A DNA stretch of 53,114 nucleotides from an uncultured Erysipelotrichaceae bacterium (GCA_902780395.1 CACZFH010000019.1:1-53114); one strand, 5' to 3'; counted from the first letter of the stretch, positions 1 to 9,848 are shown. Notes: generated by a model from the sequence alone, not told the origin. Numbers and translations: made by a program.

Positions 1-1
1 A

Positions 2-484
2 CATAAAACTAAAAATCGTTCAGAAGTTTCTGGTGGAGGAAGAAAACCATGGAGACAAAAAGGAACTGGACGTGCACGTCAAGGTTCAATTAGAGCTGTA
101 CAATGGGTAGGTGGAGGAAGATATGGAACTCCAGTACCTAGAGACTATAGTAAAAAACAAAATAGAAAAGAAAGACAAATTGCAATTAGAAGTGCATTAT
201 CAGAAAAAGTAGCAGCTAAAGAACTAATTGTATTAGATAATTTAACAGTAAAAACTCCTAAGACAAAAGAAATTTTAGGAATTTTAGAAACATTAAAAGT
301 AGCAGATAAGAAAGTATTACTTGTTGTTAAAGAATTTGATGATAATATCATCTTAGCTTCTAGAAATATTCAAAATGTAGTATTAATCTTAGCTGATGAA
401 ATTAATGTTTTAGATATTGTTGGTACTGATGTTATGGTAACAACAGAAGATGCATTAAAATACATTGAGGAGGTGCTTAAATAA
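2..484 (+). CDS. rplD: Large ribosomal subunit protein L4, 3' part (5' end outside window)
   Basis: Open reading frame in frame 2 from the left edge to a TAA at 482-484. It lacks its start because the window begins inside the gene. The visible residues include the glycine/arginine-rich loop of L4 ([19 protein letters not shown] near the left edge), which lines the exit tunnel in the ribosome, and the following [13 protein letters not shown] segment. The stop overlaps the ATG of rplW by one base (TAATG), the usual coupling in the S10 operon. Identity is secure from both sequence and order. Confidence 0.96.
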   Translation, partial: HKTKNRSEVSGGGRKPWRQKGTGRARQGSIRAVQWVGGGRYGTPVPRDYSKKQNRKERQIAIRSALSEKVAAKELIVLDNLTVKTPKTKEILGILETLKVADKKVLLVVKEFDDNIILASRNIQNVVLILADEINVLDIVGTDVMVTTEDALKYIEEVLK

Positions 485-768
485 TGAAAGATACAAAGTA
501 TTTAGAAATCTTAAAAGCACCAGTTATTACAGAAAAATCAGAAAACGCTCGTAATGAAGGAAAATATACTTTTAAAGTTGATTCTAGAGCAAATAAAATA
601 GAAATTAAAGAAGCTATTGAAAAAATATTTAATGTAAAGGTAACATCTATTAGAACAATGAATGTTAAACCTAAGAAAAGAAGAGTTGGTCGTTATACTG
701 GATTAACTAATCGTACAAAGAAAGCAATTGTAACCTTAGCTGAAGGACAAACAATTGATCTTGGTTAG
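484..768 (+). CDS. rplW: Large ribosomal subunit protein L23
   Basis: 94 aa, normal length for L23, which binds 23S rRNA at the tunnel exit and docks trigger factor and SRP. The signature is the N-terminal [10 protein letters not shown] and the central [24 protein letters not shown]. Its ATG overlaps the rplD stop; a GAGGAGG Shine-Dalgarno lies inside the end of rplD. Order rplD-rplW-rplB is the standard S10 operon. Confidence 0.97.
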   Translation: MKDTKYLEILKAPVITEKSENARNEGKYTFKVDSRANKIEIKEAIEKIFNVKVTSIRTMNVKPKKRRVGRYTGLTNRTKKAIVTLAEGQTIDLG

Positions 769-784
769 AAGGAGGAAATAAGTT

Positions 785-1615
785 ATGGCAATCAAAAATT
801 TTAAACCTACTACACCAGGACGTAGAAAAATGAGTGCATTAGTAAATGAAGAAATAACTACTAGCACTCCTGAGAAATCTTTAACAGTTACCATGAAGAA
901 AAATGGTGGCCGTAATAATCAAGGTAAAATCACAGTTCGTCACCATGGCGGTGGAGAAAAAAGAAAATACCGTATCATTGATTTCAAAAGAAATAAAGCA
1001 AACGTTCCTGGAAAAGTAGTCAGTATTGAATATGATCCAAATAGAACTGCAAACATTGCTTTAATAAATTATGCAGATGGAGAAAAAAGATACATTATTG
1101 CTCCTAAGACATTAGAAGTTGGAACAACAATAGAAGCTGGAGAAAATGTAGATATAAAAGTTGGTAATGCTTTACCAATTATGAACATTCCAGTTGGTAC
1201 AATGATTCATAATATTGAATTACGTCCTGGAAAAGGTGGAGAATTAGCAAGAAGTGCTGGTGCTTCAGCTCAAATATTAGGTCGTGAAGATAATTATGTA
1301 ATGATTCGTTTATCAAGCGGAGAACAAAGAAAAGTATTAGGAACCTGTATGGCAACAGTGGGAGAAGTTGGAAACGAAGATTCATCCCTTGTTAAAGTAG
1401 GAAAAGCTGGACGTACTCGTCACATGGGTATAAGACCAACAGTTCGTGGTTCTGTTATGAATCCAAATGACCATCCACATGGTGGTGGTGAAGGACGTGC
1501 TCCAGTAGGACGTAAAGCACCAATGACTCCATGGGGTAAACCAGCACTTGGATTAAAGACACGTAAGAAAAAACAATCTGACAAGTTCATAGTACGTCGT
1601 CGTGGTAGTAAATAG
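785..1615 (+). CDS. rplB: Large ribosomal subunit protein L2
   Basis: 276 aa, full length for L2, the peptidyl-transferase-associated protein. The conserved C-terminal loop is visible ([22 protein letters not shown]), with the histidine region near residue 229 associated with peptidyl-transferase function in other bacteria. The start is preceded by GAAGGAGG at the usual distance. It lies 16 bp after rplW. Confidence 0.97.
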   Translation: MAIKNFKPTTPGRRKMSALVNEEITTSTPEKSLTVTMKKNGGRNNQGKITVRHHGGGEKRKYRIIDFKRNKANVPGKVVSIEYDPNRTANIALINYADGEKRYIIAPKTLEVGTTIEAGENVDIKVGNALPIMNIPVGTMIHNIELRPGKGGELARSAGASAQILGREDNYVMIRLSSGEQRKVLGTCMATVGEVGNEDSSLVKVGKAGRTRHMGIRPTVRGSVMNPNDHPHGGGEGRAPVGRKAPMTPWGKPALGLKTRKKKQSDKFIVRRRGSK

Positions 1616-1632
1616 GAAAGGATGATTAAAAA

Positions 1633-1899
1633 ATGGCAAGAAGTTTAAAAAAAGGACCTTATGTATTTAGCAGATTACTAAAAAAGGTTCAAGAATTAAA
1701 TAAGTCTGGAAAAAAAGAAGTCATTAAAACTTGGTCACGCCGTTCCACTATTTTTCCTGATTTTATTGGACACACTTTTGCAGTACATAATGGAAAAGAA
1801 TTTATTCCAGTTTATGTAACTGAAGATATGGTTGGACATAAATTAGGAGAATTTGCATTAACACGTAAATTTGGTGGACATGGTTCAGATAAGAAATAA
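1633..1899 (+). CDS. rpsS: Small ribosomal subunit protein S19
   Basis: 88 aa; the start [11 protein letters not shown] and the [24 protein letters not shown] core are diagnostic of S19, which binds 16S rRNA in the 30S head beside S13. Standard position between rplB and rplV. Shine-Dalgarno GGAAAGGATG upstream. Confidence 0.97.
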   Translation: MARSLKKGPYVFSRLLKKVQELNKSGKKEVIKTWSRRSTIFPDFIGHTFAVHNGKEFIPVYVTEDMVGHKLGEFALTRKFGGHGSDKK

Positions 1900-1924
1900 T
1901 AATAATGACTAGGAGGGTAAATAT

Positions 1925-2260
1925 ATGGAAGCAAGAGCAATTGCTAAAGGTTTAAGAGTATCTCCAATCAGAGCTAGATTAGTATCTGATATGATACGTG
2001 GAAAAAGTTGCACAGAAGCATTAACCATATTAAGCAATGTTAATAATAAGTCTGCAAGACTTACTAAAAAAGTATTAGATTCTGCTATTGCCAATGCTGT
2101 TAATAATAATGGTGCAGATGTTGCAACACTTTATATTAAAGAAGCAAGAGTAGATGCCGGTCCTGTTATGAAACGTCACTTTTTTGACTCACGTTCACAT
2201 ATAGGACATAGAAATCATAGAACTAGTCACATTCATATAGTAGTGGCTACAAGAAACTAA
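1925..2260 (+). CDS. rplV: Large ribosomal subunit protein L22
   Basis: 111 aa, with the extended beta-hairpin that reaches the tunnel (ARVDAGPVMKRHFFDSRSHIGH region) and the KGLRVSPIRARLVSDMIRGK start. The hairpin tip looks somewhat different from the common RGSARRI form, but length and order make the call secure. Preceded by TAGGAGG. Confidence 0.96.
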   Translation: MEARAIAKGLRVSPIRARLVSDMIRGKSCTEALTILSNVNNKSARLTKKVLDSAIANAVNNNGADVATLYIKEARVDAGPVMKRHFFDSRSHIGHRNHRTSHIHIVVATRN

Positions 2261-2275
2261 TAAGGAGGTTACAAA

Positions 2276-2971
2276 ATGGGACAAAAGGTAAATCCTAATG
2301 GACTAAGACTTGGTATCAATAAAGACTGGGAAGCAAAATGGTACAGTAACAAAAAAGATTTTGCTAAGTATTTAGATAAAGATGTAAAAATTCGTGAATA
2401 TTTAGAAAAAAACTTAAAAAATGCTGGAATTGCTAAAGTTGAAATTGAAAGAAATGCTAAGAAAACAGAAGTTGTTATTCATACTTCAAAACCAGGTGTT
2501 ATGATTGGTCATGGTGGAGAAGAAATAGAAAAATTAAAGAAACAACTTTCAAATATTGTCGATGAGAATGTACAAATTTCTATCGTTGATATTAAAAAAG
2601 CAGATTTAAATGCTCAATTAGTAGCTGAATCAATTGCTAATCAAATAACTAATAGAGCATCATTCCGTATGGCTCAAAAACGTGCTATAAGAAATGCCAT
2701 GAAAGCTGGAGCTAAAGGAATTAAAACAAGTGTATCTGGACGTTTAGGTGGAGCTGATATGGCTCGTAGCGAAGGATATACAGAAGGTACTATTCCTCTA
2801 CATACATTAAGAGCTGATGTAGACTATGCAATTGCAGAAGCAGATACTACATTTGGAAAAATTGGTGTAAAGGTATGGATTTATAAAGGAGAAATCCTTA
2901 ATAAGAAAAACAACAATCAAGCTAAAGAAGCTAAAGAAAATAAGGAAACGAAAGCTAAAGGAGGTAATTAA
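2276..2971 (+). CDS. rpsC: Small ribosomal subunit protein S3
   Basis: 231 aa; the start [14 protein letters not shown], the KH domain ([17 protein letters not shown], about residues 76-92) and the C-terminal [15 protein letters not shown] region are typical of S3, which forms part of the mRNA entry site. The C-terminal tail is a low-complexity Lys/Glu/Asn extension (about 25 residues). AAGGAGG precedes the start. Confidence 0.97.
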   Translation: MGQKVNPNGLRLGINKDWEAKWYSNKKDFAKYLDKDVKIREYLEKNLKNAGIAKVEIERNAKKTEVVIHTSKPGVMIGHGGEEIEKLKKQLSNIVDENVQISIVDIKKADLNAQLVAESIANQITNRASFRMAQKRAIRNAMKAGAKGIKTSVSGRLGGADMARSEGYTEGTIPLHTLRADVDYAIAEADTTFGKIGVKVWIYKGEILNKKNNNQAKEAKENKETKAKGGN

Positions 2972-2973
2972 TT

Positions 2974-3405
2974 ATGTTAATACCGTCAAGAACTAAATAT
3001 CGTCGTGTTCATAGATTACCTCATGAAGGTAGATCACGTGGTAATAGAGAGCTAACATTTGGAGAATATGGTCTACAAGCAAAAGAAGGAGCATGGATTA
3101 CAGCAAATCAAATCGAAGCTGCTCGTATTGCTATGACTCGTTACATGAAACGTGGTGGAAAAGTATGGATTAATATCTTTCCACATATGCCTTTAACAAA
3201 AAAGCCAATCGGTACCAGACAAGGTAAAGGTAAAGGAAATGTTGAAGGTTGGGTTGCAGTAGTTAAAGAAGGAAAAATTATGTTTGAAATAGCAGGCGTT
3301 GATGAAGCAACTGCTCGTGAAGCATTAAGATTAGCTTCTCATAAACTACCTATTGCAACAAAATTTGTAACAAAAGAAAATGGTGGTGAATCAAATGAAG
3401 GTTAA
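2974..3405 (+). CDS. rplP: Large ribosomal subunit protein L16
   Basis: 143 aa; [14 protein letters not shown], the [16 protein letters not shown] motif and the [14 protein letters not shown] segment identify L16, which sits near the A-site tRNA. It starts 2 bp after rpsC, with its AAAGGAGG inside the end of rpsC. Its end overlaps the start of rpmC by 11 bp. Confidence 0.97.
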   Translation: MLIPSRTKYRRVHRLPHEGRSRGNRELTFGEYGLQAKEGAWITANQIEAARIAMTRYMKRGGKVWINIFPHMPLTKKPIGTRQGKGKGNVEGWVAVVKEGKIMFEIAGVDEATAREALRLASHKLPIATKFVTKENGGESNEG

Positions 3406-3589
3406 AGAAATAAGAGAATTATCAACTGAAGAAATTAATAAAAAATTAGTTGAAACAAAAGAAGAATTATTTAATCTACGTTTTCAACAAGCAACTGGAA
3501 CCTTAGAAAAGCCTTCTAGAATTAGAGATTTAAGACACACTGTTGCCAGACTAAAAACCGTTCTAAAAGAACGTGAAGGAAACGAGTAG
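3395..3589 (+). CDS. rpmC: Large ribosomal subunit protein L29
   Basis: 64 aa, normal for L29: [15 protein letters not shown] followed by the [23 protein letters not shown] core. I chose the ATG at 3395 rather than an earlier in-frame codon at 3380 because L29 proteins start exactly here. The gene overlaps the end of rplP, which suggests translational coupling. Confidence 0.95.
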   Translation: MKVKEIRELSTEEINKKLVETKEELFNLRFQQATGTLEKPSRIRDLRHTVARLKTVLKEREGNE

Positions 3590-3601
3590 GAGGGAAAGTA
3601 A

Positions 3602-3805
3602 GTGGAAAAGAAAAATAATAAAGAATTAGTTGGAAAAGTAGTAAGCGCAACTAATGATAAAACAATCACTGTTTTAGTTGAAACTTATAAAAACCATCCG
3701 TTATATCACAATGGAGATACTGTTAGAATCGTTGAAACGAGACCATTATCTAAAACTAAGCATTTCTATTTAAAAGAAATTGTAAAAGAAGCAGTTATTA
3801 TTTAA
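3602..3805 (+). CDS. rpsQ: Small ribosomal subunit protein S17
   Basis: 67 aa, short but in the bacterial range. The OB-fold core [26 protein letters not shown] and the [13 protein letters not shown] end identify S17. The start codon is GTG, supported by a strong AGGAGG 7-8 bp upstream. Standard position between rpmC and rplN. Confidence 0.95.
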   Translation: MEKKNNKELVGKVVSATNDKTITVLVETYKNHPLYHNGDTVRIVETRPLSKTKHFYLKEIVKEAVII

Positions 3806-3832
3806 CGCTTAGATGAGAAGGAGGAATAATCT

Positions 3833-4201
3833 ATGTTACAACAAGAAAGCCGTATGAAGGTTGCAGATAATTCTGGTGCACGTGAATTATTAGTAATTCG
3901 TGTATTAGGAGGAAGCAAAGTTAAAACAGGTAACATTGGTGATGTAGTAGTTGGAACAGTAAAAAGTGCTATTCCTAACTCACCAATTCCAAAAGGAAAA
4001 GTTGTAAAAGCAGTTATCGTTCGTAGTCGTCAAGGCGTTCGTCGTGAAGATGGAAGTTATATTAAGTTCGATGACAATGCTTGTGTTATCATTCGTGATG
4101 ACAAGAGTCCAATAGGAACTCGTATTTTTGGACCAGTCGCAAGAGAACTTCGTGATAAAGATTACATGAAAATTGTATCTTTAGCAAACGAAGTACTATA
4201 A
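3833..4201 (+). CDS. rplN: Large ribosomal subunit protein L14
   Basis: 122 aa, exact family length. [28 protein letters not shown] and the C-terminal [24 protein letters not shown] are characteristic. L14 makes an intersubunit bridge. First gene of the classical spc block here; AAGGAGG 6-8 bp before the ATG. Confidence 0.98.
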   Translation: MLQQESRMKVADNSGARELLVIRVLGGSKVKTGNIGDVVVGTVKSAIPNSPIPKGKVVKAVIVRSRQGVRREDGSYIKFDDNACVIIRDDKSPIGTRIFGPVARELRDKDYMKIVSLANEVL

Positions 4202-4214
4202 GAGGAGGATAAAT

Positions 4215-4526
4215 ATGAACTTTAAAGTAGGAGATGAAGTTGTAGTTATCACTGGTTCTGATAAAGGAAAAAAAGGAAAAATATTAAAAACACTTAAAGC
4301 AGAAAATAAAGTAATAGTTGAAGGTGTTCACATTGTGAAAAAGCATCAAAAACCAACTGGACAAGAAACAGGTGGAATCTTAGATGTCGAAGCACCAATT
4401 TCTGCATCAAATGTTATGATAGTTGATCCTAAAACAAAGAAAAGAACTAGAATAGGACATACAACAGATACTAAAACAGGTAAAAAAATAAGAATTACAA
4501 AAAAATCAAACGAGAAGATTGATTAA
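4215..4526 (+). CDS. rplX: Large ribosomal subunit protein L24
   Basis: 103 aa, normal length. The KOW motif ([23 protein letters not shown], residues 3-25) and the [12 protein letters not shown] segment identify L24, an assembly initiator of the 50S subunit. Its stop lies just upstream of the damaged rplE start region. Confidence 0.97.
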   Translation: MNFKVGDEVVVITGSDKGKKGKILKTLKAENKVIVEGVHIVKKHQKPTGQETGGILDVEAPISASNVMIVDPKTKKRTRIGHTTDTKTGKKIRITKKSNEKID

Positions 4527-4543
4527 TTGGAAGGAGGGTATTT

Positions 4544-4582
4544 ATGAACCGCCTAAAAGAGAAATACTTAATAAGTCAGTAA
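4544..4582 (+). pseudogene. Severed original start of rplE (12-codon mini-ORF)
   Basis: An ideal ribosome binding site (AAGGAGGG, 4531-4538) is followed by ATG at 4544 and codons for MNRLKEKY, which is exactly how firmicute L5 begins. After four more codons (LISQ) the frame hits TAA at 4580-4582. The usual next 15-20 residues, up to the KSVMEVPK core, are missing, and the frame has shifted. The TAA overlaps an ATG (TAATG) that opens the rest of L5. I read this as a small out-of-frame deletion in rplE, or an assembly error. Confidence 0.75.
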
Positions 4583-5046
4583 TGGAAGTTCCTAAATTAG
4601 AAAAAATTGTAATTAACATGGGAGTTGGAGATGCTACAGGAAATTCTAAATTATTAGAAGCTGCAGTAAATGATTTAACTAAGATATCAGGACAAAAACC
4701 AGTTATTACAAAAGCAAAAAAATCAATTGCTGGATTTAAAGTAAGAGAAGGACAAGCAATTGGATGTAAAGTTACTCTAAGAGGAGATAATATGTATAAC
4801 TTTATGGATAAGTTAATATCAATCGCTCTTCCAGGAGTAAGAGATTTCCGTGGTGTTAGTACAAGAGCTTTTGATGGTAGAGGAAATTACACAATGGGAA
4901 TTAAAGAACAATTAATCTTCCAAGAGATTGATTATGATGATGTTGTAAAAGTACGTGGAATGGATATCGTTTTCGTAACAACAGCAAAAACAAATAAAGA
5001 ATCATTTGACTTATTAAATGGACTTGGAATTCCTTTTAGAAAGTAA
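4582..5046 (+). CDS. rplE: Large ribosomal subunit protein L5, lacking its first helix
   Basis: From the ATG at 4582 the protein is 154 aa against about 179 in relatives. It contains the L5 core: [40 protein letters not shown] and [18 protein letters not shown], ending GIPFRK. L5 binds 5S rRNA and contacts P-site tRNA. The N-terminal helix that normally precedes the EVPKLEKI strand is absent because of the upstream frameshift (see 4544-4582). The in-frame TTG at 4519 would read through the Shine-Dalgarno and gives no L5-like residues, so I reject it. The restart is probably coupled to the mini-ORF through the TAATG overlap. Family identity is certain; whether the shortened form is real is not. 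Confidence 0.85.
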   Translation: MEVPKLEKIVINMGVGDATGNSKLLEAAVNDLTKISGQKPVITKAKKSIAGFKVREGQAIGCKVTLRGDNMYNFMDKLISIALPGVRDFRGVSTRAFDGRGNYTMGIKEQLIFQEIDYDDVVKVRGMDIVFVTTAKTNKESFDLLNGLGIPFRK

Positions 5047-5059
5047 ATGGAGGAATATT

Positions 5060-5245
5060 ATGGCAAAGAAAAGTATGATAGTTAAAGCTAATAGACCACA
5101 AAAATATAAAGTACGTGAATATACAAGATGTTCTCGTTGTGGCCGACCACACGCAGTTATGAGTAAATTCGGAATCTGCCGTATTTGCTTCCGTGAATTA
5201 GCTTATAAAGGACAAATACCAGGTGTAAAAAAATCAAGTTGGTAA
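5060..5245 (+). CDS. rpsN: Small ribosomal subunit protein S14, zinc-binding type
   Basis: 61 aa, the length of the zinc-containing S14. Two CxxC pairs are visible (CSRCGRPH and CRIC, 12-residue linker), as in rpsN type Z of firmicutes. I chose ATG at 5060 after TGGAGG; the longer frame begins inside rplE. Standard place between rplE and rpsH. Confidence 0.97.
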   Translation: MAKKSMIVKANRPQKYKVREYTRCSRCGRPHAVMSKFGICRICFRELAYKGQIPGVKKSSW

Positions 5246-5265
5246 TTGGAAAGGAGAAATAAAAC

Positions 5266-5667
5266 ATGGCAGTAGTAACAGATGGAATTGCAGATATGTT
5301 AACAAGAATTCGTAATGCTGTACAAATGCGTTATGAAGAAGTAAAAGTTCCAGCTTCTAACATCAAGAAAGAAATTGCTAGAATTTTAAAAGAAGAAGGA
5401 TTTATTAATGATTATAAAATTGATAGTGATAATGCTCAAGGAACAATTATCTTAACTTTAAAATATACAGATAAAAAAGTGAGTGTAATCACTGGTTTAA
5501 AAAGAATTTCTAAACCAGGACTACGTGTTTATGCAAAAAGTGATGAAATTCCTAAAGTATTAAATGGTTTAGGAATAGCAATCATTTCAACTTCAAAAGG
5601 AATTATGACAGATAAAGAAGCTCGTAAAGAAAATCTAGGTGGAGAAGTTCTAGCTTATATATGGTAA
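5266..5667 (+). CDS. rpsH: Small ribosomal subunit protein S8
   Basis: 133 aa, normal length. [14 protein letters not shown] at the start and the [26 protein letters not shown] end are diagnostic. S8 binds the central domain of 16S rRNA and represses spc operons in some bacteria. GGAAAGGAG upstream. The 69 bp to rplF hold nothing obvious besides the rplF ribosome binding site. Confidence 0.97.
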   Translation: MAVVTDGIADMLTRIRNAVQMRYEEVKVPASNIKKEIARILKEEGFINDYKIDSDNAQGTIILTLKYTDKKVSVITGLKRISKPGLRVYAKSDEIPKVLNGLGIAIISTSKGIMTDKEARKENLGGEVLAYIW

Positions 5668-5736
5668 TATAAGGGCAAAGATAATTTGAAACCCATGAAT
5701 ATGGTAAATTTAAAATGAGATATAGGAGGTGTCATT

Positions 5737-6267
5737 ATGAGCCGTATAGGAAATCGTTTAATCAAAATTCCAGCCGGAGTAACGATAGAAGAAAATGAAG
5801 GAATTGTTACTGTAAAAGGACCTAAAGGAGAACTTAAACAACCTTTATTAAAAGATATCACTATGAAGGTAGATGAAAATGGAATTACCTTAGAACGTAA
5901 AAATGAAAGTGCCAAAGCAATGCACGGTACTATGAATGCATTAATTAATAATATGATCATTGGAGTAACTAAAGGTTATGAAAAAGGATTAGAAATCATT
6001 GGTGTAGGTTATCGTTTTAATGTTCAAGGAAAGAAATTAGTAATTAATGCTGGATACTCACATCCAGTAACTATGGAAATTCCTGAAGGAATAACAGTAG
6101 AATCAACAAGTAATACTGAAATTACTGTAAAAGGAATTGACAAAGTATTAGTAGGAGAATTTGCTGCTAATATCAGAAAAGTAAGAAAGCCTGAACCATA
6201 CAAAGGAAAAGGTATTCGTTACAAAGATGAACATGTTCGTCGTAAAGAAGGAAAGAAAGCTGCTTAA
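5737..6267 (+). CDS. rplF: Large ribosomal subunit protein L6
   Basis: 176 aa, normal. [15 protein letters not shown], the [19 protein letters not shown] hinge and the [15 protein letters not shown] end identify L6, which lies near the GTPase-associated centre. TAGGAGGTG precedes the ATG. Confidence 0.97.
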   Translation: MSRIGNRLIKIPAGVTIEENEGIVTVKGPKGELKQPLLKDITMKVDENGITLERKNESAKAMHGTMNALINNMIIGVTKGYEKGLEIIGVGYRFNVQGKKLVINAGYSHPVTMEIPEGITVESTSNTEITVKGIDKVLVGEFAANIRKVRKPEPYKGKGIRYKDEHVRRKEGKKAA

Positions 6268-6290
6268 TAGTAGGAAGGGAGAAATAAAGT

Positions 6291-6653
6291 ATGATAAAAA
6301 AAGAATCTCGTAATAGTATGCGTGTTGCTCGTCATGAAAGAATTCGTAAAACATTAGTAGGAACAAGCGCAACACCAAGATTATGTGTATTCCGTTCCAA
6401 TACTGGAATATATGCACAAATCATCGATGATGAAAATAGAACTACACTTGTATCTGCTTCCTCATTAGACAAAGATCTTAAGATCAAAAACGGAAGTAAT
6501 GTAGAAGCAGCTAAAGTAGTTGGAAAAAGTATTGCTGAAAAAGCAAAACAAGCCAAAATAACAAAAGTTGTATTTGATAGAGGTGGATACCTATATCATG
6601 GACGTGTAAAAGCATTAGCAGAAGCTGCACGTGAAAATGGATTAGAATTCTAA
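6291..6653 (+). CDS. rplR: Large ribosomal subunit protein L18
   Basis: 120 aa. [31 protein letters not shown] and the [26 protein letters not shown] end are typical of L18, a 5S rRNA-binding protein that works beside L5. GGAAGGGAG upstream. Confidence 0.97.
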   Translation: MIKKESRNSMRVARHERIRKTLVGTSATPRLCVFRSNTGIYAQIIDDENRTTLVSASSLDKDLKIKNGSNVEAAKVVGKSIAEKAKQAKITKVVFDRGGYLYHGRVKALAEAARENGLEF

Positions 6654-6665
6654 TAGGAGGGTAAT

Positions 6666-7175
6666 ATGCAAAAAAGAACTCAAGACTCTAAAGAAAAACA
6701 ATTTGAAGAATTAGTTATTGACGTAAAAAGTGTTGTTAAAGTTAACAAAGGTGGACGTCAAAGAAGATATTCTGCTACCGTTGTTGTTGGAGATCGTAAA
6801 GGAAAAGTTGGATTAGGTATTGGAAAAGCAAATGAAGTACCTGATGCAATCAAAAAAGCACTTCAAGATGCAAACAAAAATATTATCACAATCCCTCTAA
6901 CAGATGGAAGAACAGTTGCTCATGAAGCAATCGGACATGCGGGAGCTGCTAGAGTTATTATTAAACCTGCTGCTGCTGGTACTGGTGTTATTGCTGGTGG
7001 ATCTGTTCGTGCTATCTTAGAATTAGCAGGAATTCGTGATGTTGTTTCTAAATCACTAGGAGCAAGAACTAAATTAAATATGGCAAGAGCTGCAATGGAA
7101 GCATTAAAGTCTATTAAGACACCTGAAGAAGTTGCTGCACTTCGCGGAAAAACAGTAGAGGAGATATTAGGATAA
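6666..7175 (+). CDS. rpsE: Small ribosomal subunit protein S5
   Basis: 169 aa, normal. The double-stranded RNA-binding N domain ([21 protein letters not shown]) and the [19 protein letters not shown] motif identify S5. Its TAA overlaps the rplO ATG by one base, so there is no room for rpmD, which normally lies between these two genes. Confidence 0.97.
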   Translation: MQKRTQDSKEKQFEELVIDVKSVVKVNKGGRQRRYSATVVVGDRKGKVGLGIGKANEVPDAIKKALQDANKNIITIPLTDGRTVAHEAIGHAGAARVIIKPAAAGTGVIAGGSVRAILELAGIRDVVSKSLGARTKLNMARAAMEALKSIKTPEEVAALRGKTVEEILG

Positions 7176-7618
7176 TGAAATTACATGAATTAGAAAAAAA
7201 TATCGGTGCTACTCATGCTAAAAAACGTAAAGGACGTGGGCCAGGTAGTGGTCTTGGTAAAACATGTGGCCGCGGACAAAAAGGACAAAAAGCACGTAGT
7301 GGTGCAAGTATTAATCCAGTATTTGAAGGTGGACAATTACCATTATATAGACGAATCCCAAAAAGAGGATTTACTAATGCCAAATTTAAGACTACATATG
7401 CAACAATTAATGTAGAGGACTTAAATAAATTTGAAAATGGAACAGTTGTTACTCCTGCATTATTAAAGGATACAGGATTAGTAAAACAACAATATAATGG
7501 AATAAAAGTACTAGGAACTGGAAAACTTGAAAAGAAAATAACAATTCAAGCAAATAAATTTTCAGCTAGTGCATTAGAAAAGATTAAAGAGGCAGGAAGT
7601 AAAGCTGAGGTGATCTAA
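7175..7618 (+). CDS. rplO: Large ribosomal subunit protein L15
   Basis: 147 aa. The start [20 protein letters not shown] and the glycine-rich [22 protein letters not shown] stretch are diagnostic. It follows rpsE directly with a one-base overlap and precedes secY by one base. Confidence 0.97.
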   Translation: MKLHELEKNIGATHAKKRKGRGPGSGLGKTCGRGQKGQKARSGASINPVFEGGQLPLYRRIPKRGFTNAKFKTTYATINVEDLNKFENGTVVTPALLKDTGLVKQQYNGIKVLGTGKLEKKITIQANKFSASALEKIKEAGSKAEVI

Positions 7619-7619
7619 G

Positions 7620-8891
7620 ATGTTTAAAGCTATGAAGGAATTATTTACTTCAGGTAATAAAGATTTACGTCAGAGAATCTACTTTACATTAGCTTGTTTA
7701 ACAGTTTTCATTTTAGGAATTTCAATTAGAGTTCCTGGAACAGAAAATTTAACAAAAAGCTTAGGATTCTTAGAATTAATTAATACAATTGGTGGTGGAG
7801 CTCTTAAGAATTTCTCAATATTTGCTCTAGGAGTTATGCCATATATTACTGCATCAATTATTACACAATTATTACAAATGGATATATTTCCATATTTTAC
7901 AGAACTAAGTAAGCAAGGTCATACAGGAAGACAAAAGATTAATCAAATTACTCGCTATATGGGAATTGCTTTTGCCTTTATAGAAGGTTATGCCTTTGCC
8001 TTTGCCTTCTTAGGAAAAACCGGTAATCCTATGCAATACATGTATATTGCAACAGTGTTAACTGCTGGAACCTCTCTTCTTTTATGGATGGGAGATCAAA
8101 TGACTCAAAAAGGAATTGGGAATGGTACTAGCCTTATCATTATGGCAGGTATCATAGCAACCTTACCACAAATGTTTATCACAGCCTTTACAAGCTTAAT
8201 ATCATTTGAAGGAACAACCCAAGTAATTGCTTTAGGAGTTATTAAATTTATCTTATTTGTAATTGTCTATTTTGCTATTGTCATAGGAATGATATTCGTT
8301 CAAGAATCAGAAAGAAGAATTCCAATACAATATGCAAATAAATCAACCAGTGCATATGGCAATGCCCAAAGTTTTATGCCAATTAAAATTAATTCAGCAG
8401 GAGTTATACCAGTCATCTTTGCATCAAGCTTATTATCAATTCCTGGTATCATTGCTCAAGTAGTAAAGAATGATGGATTTACATTATTCGTACAGAAGTA
8501 TTTAACATATACAACTCCAGTAGGATTTGTATTGTATATAGTCTTCATATTCTTATTCGCTTACTTCTATACATTTATTCAATTAAAACCAGAAGAATTT
8601 GCGAAGAATTTGCAAGATAATGGGGGATATATTCCAGGTATTAGGCCAGGAGAAGAAACAAAACAATATGTTAGTAAGATACTTACTCGATTAACAGTTT
8701 TGGGAGCAACATTCTTGTCAATAATTGCTGGACTTCCAATTGCTTTTTCAAAATTAACTAGCTTACCAACATCTGTATCTATTGGAGGAACAGGTTTATT
8801 AATCGTAGTTGGTGTAGCTTTAGAGACTTATAAGCAACTAGAAGGTAGTATACTAACTAGAAGTTATAAGAGAGGATATAGTAGAAGATAA
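7620..8891 (+). CDS. secY: Protein translocase subunit SecY
   Basis: 423 aa, full length, with the ten membrane helices expected of the SecYEG channel. Recognisable segments are RIYFTLACLTVFILGISIRVPG (TM1), the plug/TM2 region near FSIFALGVMPYITASIITQLLQMD, and the cytoplasmic loop ESERRIPIQYANKS that contacts SecA and the ribosome. It is the spc-operon copy, followed by adk after two bases. Confidence 0.97.
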   Translation: MFKAMKELFTSGNKDLRQRIYFTLACLTVFILGISIRVPGTENLTKSLGFLELINTIGGGALKNFSIFALGVMPYITASIITQLLQMDIFPYFTELSKQGHTGRQKINQITRYMGIAFAFIEGYAFAFAFLGKTGNPMQYMYIATVLTAGTSLLLWMGDQMTQKGIGNGTSLIIMAGIIATLPQMFITAFTSLISFEGTTQVIALGVIKFILFVIVYFAIVIGMIFVQESERRIPIQYANKSTSAYGNAQSFMPIKINSAGVIPVIFASSLLSIPGIIAQVVKNDGFTLFVQKYLTYTTPVGFVLYIVFIFLFAYFYTFIQLKPEEFAKNLQDNGGYIPGIRPGEETKQYVSKILTRLTVLGATFLSIIAGLPIAFSKLTSLPTSVSIGGTGLLIVVGVALETYKQLEGSILTRSYKRGYSRR

Positions 8892-8893
8892 TT

Positions 8894-9547
8894 ATGAAAA
8901 ATATTATGTTTATTGCACCACCTGCTGCCGGTAAAGGAACTCAAGCCGAACTAGTAGTTGAAAAGTATGGTATTCCTCATATATCAACAGGAGATATCCT
9001 AAGAGAAATATCAAAAGAAGATAGTGAAATAGGAAAGTATGTTCAAGAAACGTTAGCAAGTGGAAAATTAGTAAAAGATGACATTACTTATCAATTAGTA
9101 GAAGATCGTTTAGGAAAAAAAGATTGCAAAAATGGTTTCATCATAGATGGATTTCCTAGAAATATTGATCAAGCCTATGAATATGATAAGATATTGAAAA
9201 ATTTAGGTTATGATATAGGACATGTTATCTATATTAATGTCGATAAAAAAGTATTAGAAAAAAGAATTACTGGAAGAAGAATATGTGAAGATTGTAATAC
9301 CATTTATAATATAAATGATAAAGATAATTCACCAGAAATTGAATCTGTATGTGATAATTGTGGTGGAAAATTATACCAAAGAAGTGATGACAATCTAGAA
9401 GCATTTGATACTAGATATCAAATGTATATGGAAAAGACTGAACCAATTATTAAACATTACAGAGAACAGAATGTATTAGTAGAAATAGATGGAAATGATA
9501 CCGTTGAAAATATATTCAAAAAAATAGATAAGATTATCAATGAATAA
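8894..9547 (+). CDS. adk: Adenylate kinase, zinc-lid type
   Basis: 217 aa. It converts ATP + AMP to 2 ADP. The AMP-binding DGFPRN segment, the GRRICEDC...CDNCGG lid with four cysteines (structural zinc) and the RSDDN region are present. The P-loop reads APPAAGKGT instead of the usual GxPGxGKGT: two glycines are alanines, though the GKGT core is kept. It sits between secY and infA; map, which follows adk in many firmicutes, is absent. Confidence 0.96.
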   Translation: MKNIMFIAPPAAGKGTQAELVVEKYGIPHISTGDILREISKEDSEIGKYVQETLASGKLVKDDITYQLVEDRLGKKDCKNGFIIDGFPRNIDQAYEYDKILKNLGYDIGHVIYINVDKKVLEKRITGRRICEDCNTIYNINDKDNSPEIESVCDNCGGKLYQRSDDNLEAFDTRYQMYMEKTEPIIKHYREQNVLVEIDGNDTVENIFKKIDKIINE

Positions 9548-9570
9548 TGTATCAAAGTATCTTGGATCAA

Positions 9571-9592
9571 GGGAGGTAGCCGATACCTTCCC
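9571..9592 (+). promoter_or_regulatory. Hairpin in the infA leader
   Basis: GGGAGGTA-gccga-TACCTTCCC forms an 8-bp stem with a single bulge and a 5-base loop, just after adk and 41 bases before the infA ATG. It contains a GGGAGG that looks like a ribosome binding site but has no start codon after it. It is not followed by a T run, so it is not a classical terminator. It may be a leader structure or processing site; the role is unknown. Confidence 0.45.
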
Positions 9593-9632
9593 TGGAGGAT
9601 ACAAAAATAATCTTCGACAGGAGAGTGAAGAG

Positions 9633-9848
9633 ATGGCTAAGGAAGATACAATAGAAATGAAAGGGAAAGTTCTAGAAATCATTCCAGGAGGAAAATTTAA
9701 AGTACAATTGGAAAATGGTCACATTGTGGAAGCTCACGTTTCTGGTAAAATACGAATGAATTATATCCGTATTTTAGCAGGAGATACCGTAATGATAGAA
9801 CTTTCACCATACGACTTAACACGTGGGCGTATCACCTATAGAATATAG
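9633..9848 (+). CDS. infA: Translation initiation factor IF-1
   Basis: 71 aa, the standard length: [30 protein letters not shown]...[14 protein letters not shown], an OB-fold protein that blocks the A site during initiation. I start at ATG 9633; the open frame extends upstream into adk but those residues are not IF-1-like. Ribosome binding site GGAGAG. Usual place before rpmJ. Confidence 0.96.
   Translation: MAKEDTIEMKGKVLEIIPGGKFKVQLENGHIVEAHVSGKIRMNYIRILAGDTVMIELSPYDLTRGRITYRI

Noticed and set aside
145-351. Minus-strand ORF in rplD and other antisense ORFs in the ribosomal cluster
   Set aside because: They lie opposite conserved ribosomal genes, have no ribosome binding sites and no family features.
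4519-4582. TTG start giving a longer L5 frame
   Set aside because: The extension would translate the Shine-Dalgarno region, has no ribosome binding site of its own and shows no L5-like residues.
9540-9632. 31-codon N-terminal extension of IF-1
   Set aside because: IF-1 starts at MAKED (9633) with its own ribosome binding site; the extension overlaps adk and covers the hairpin.
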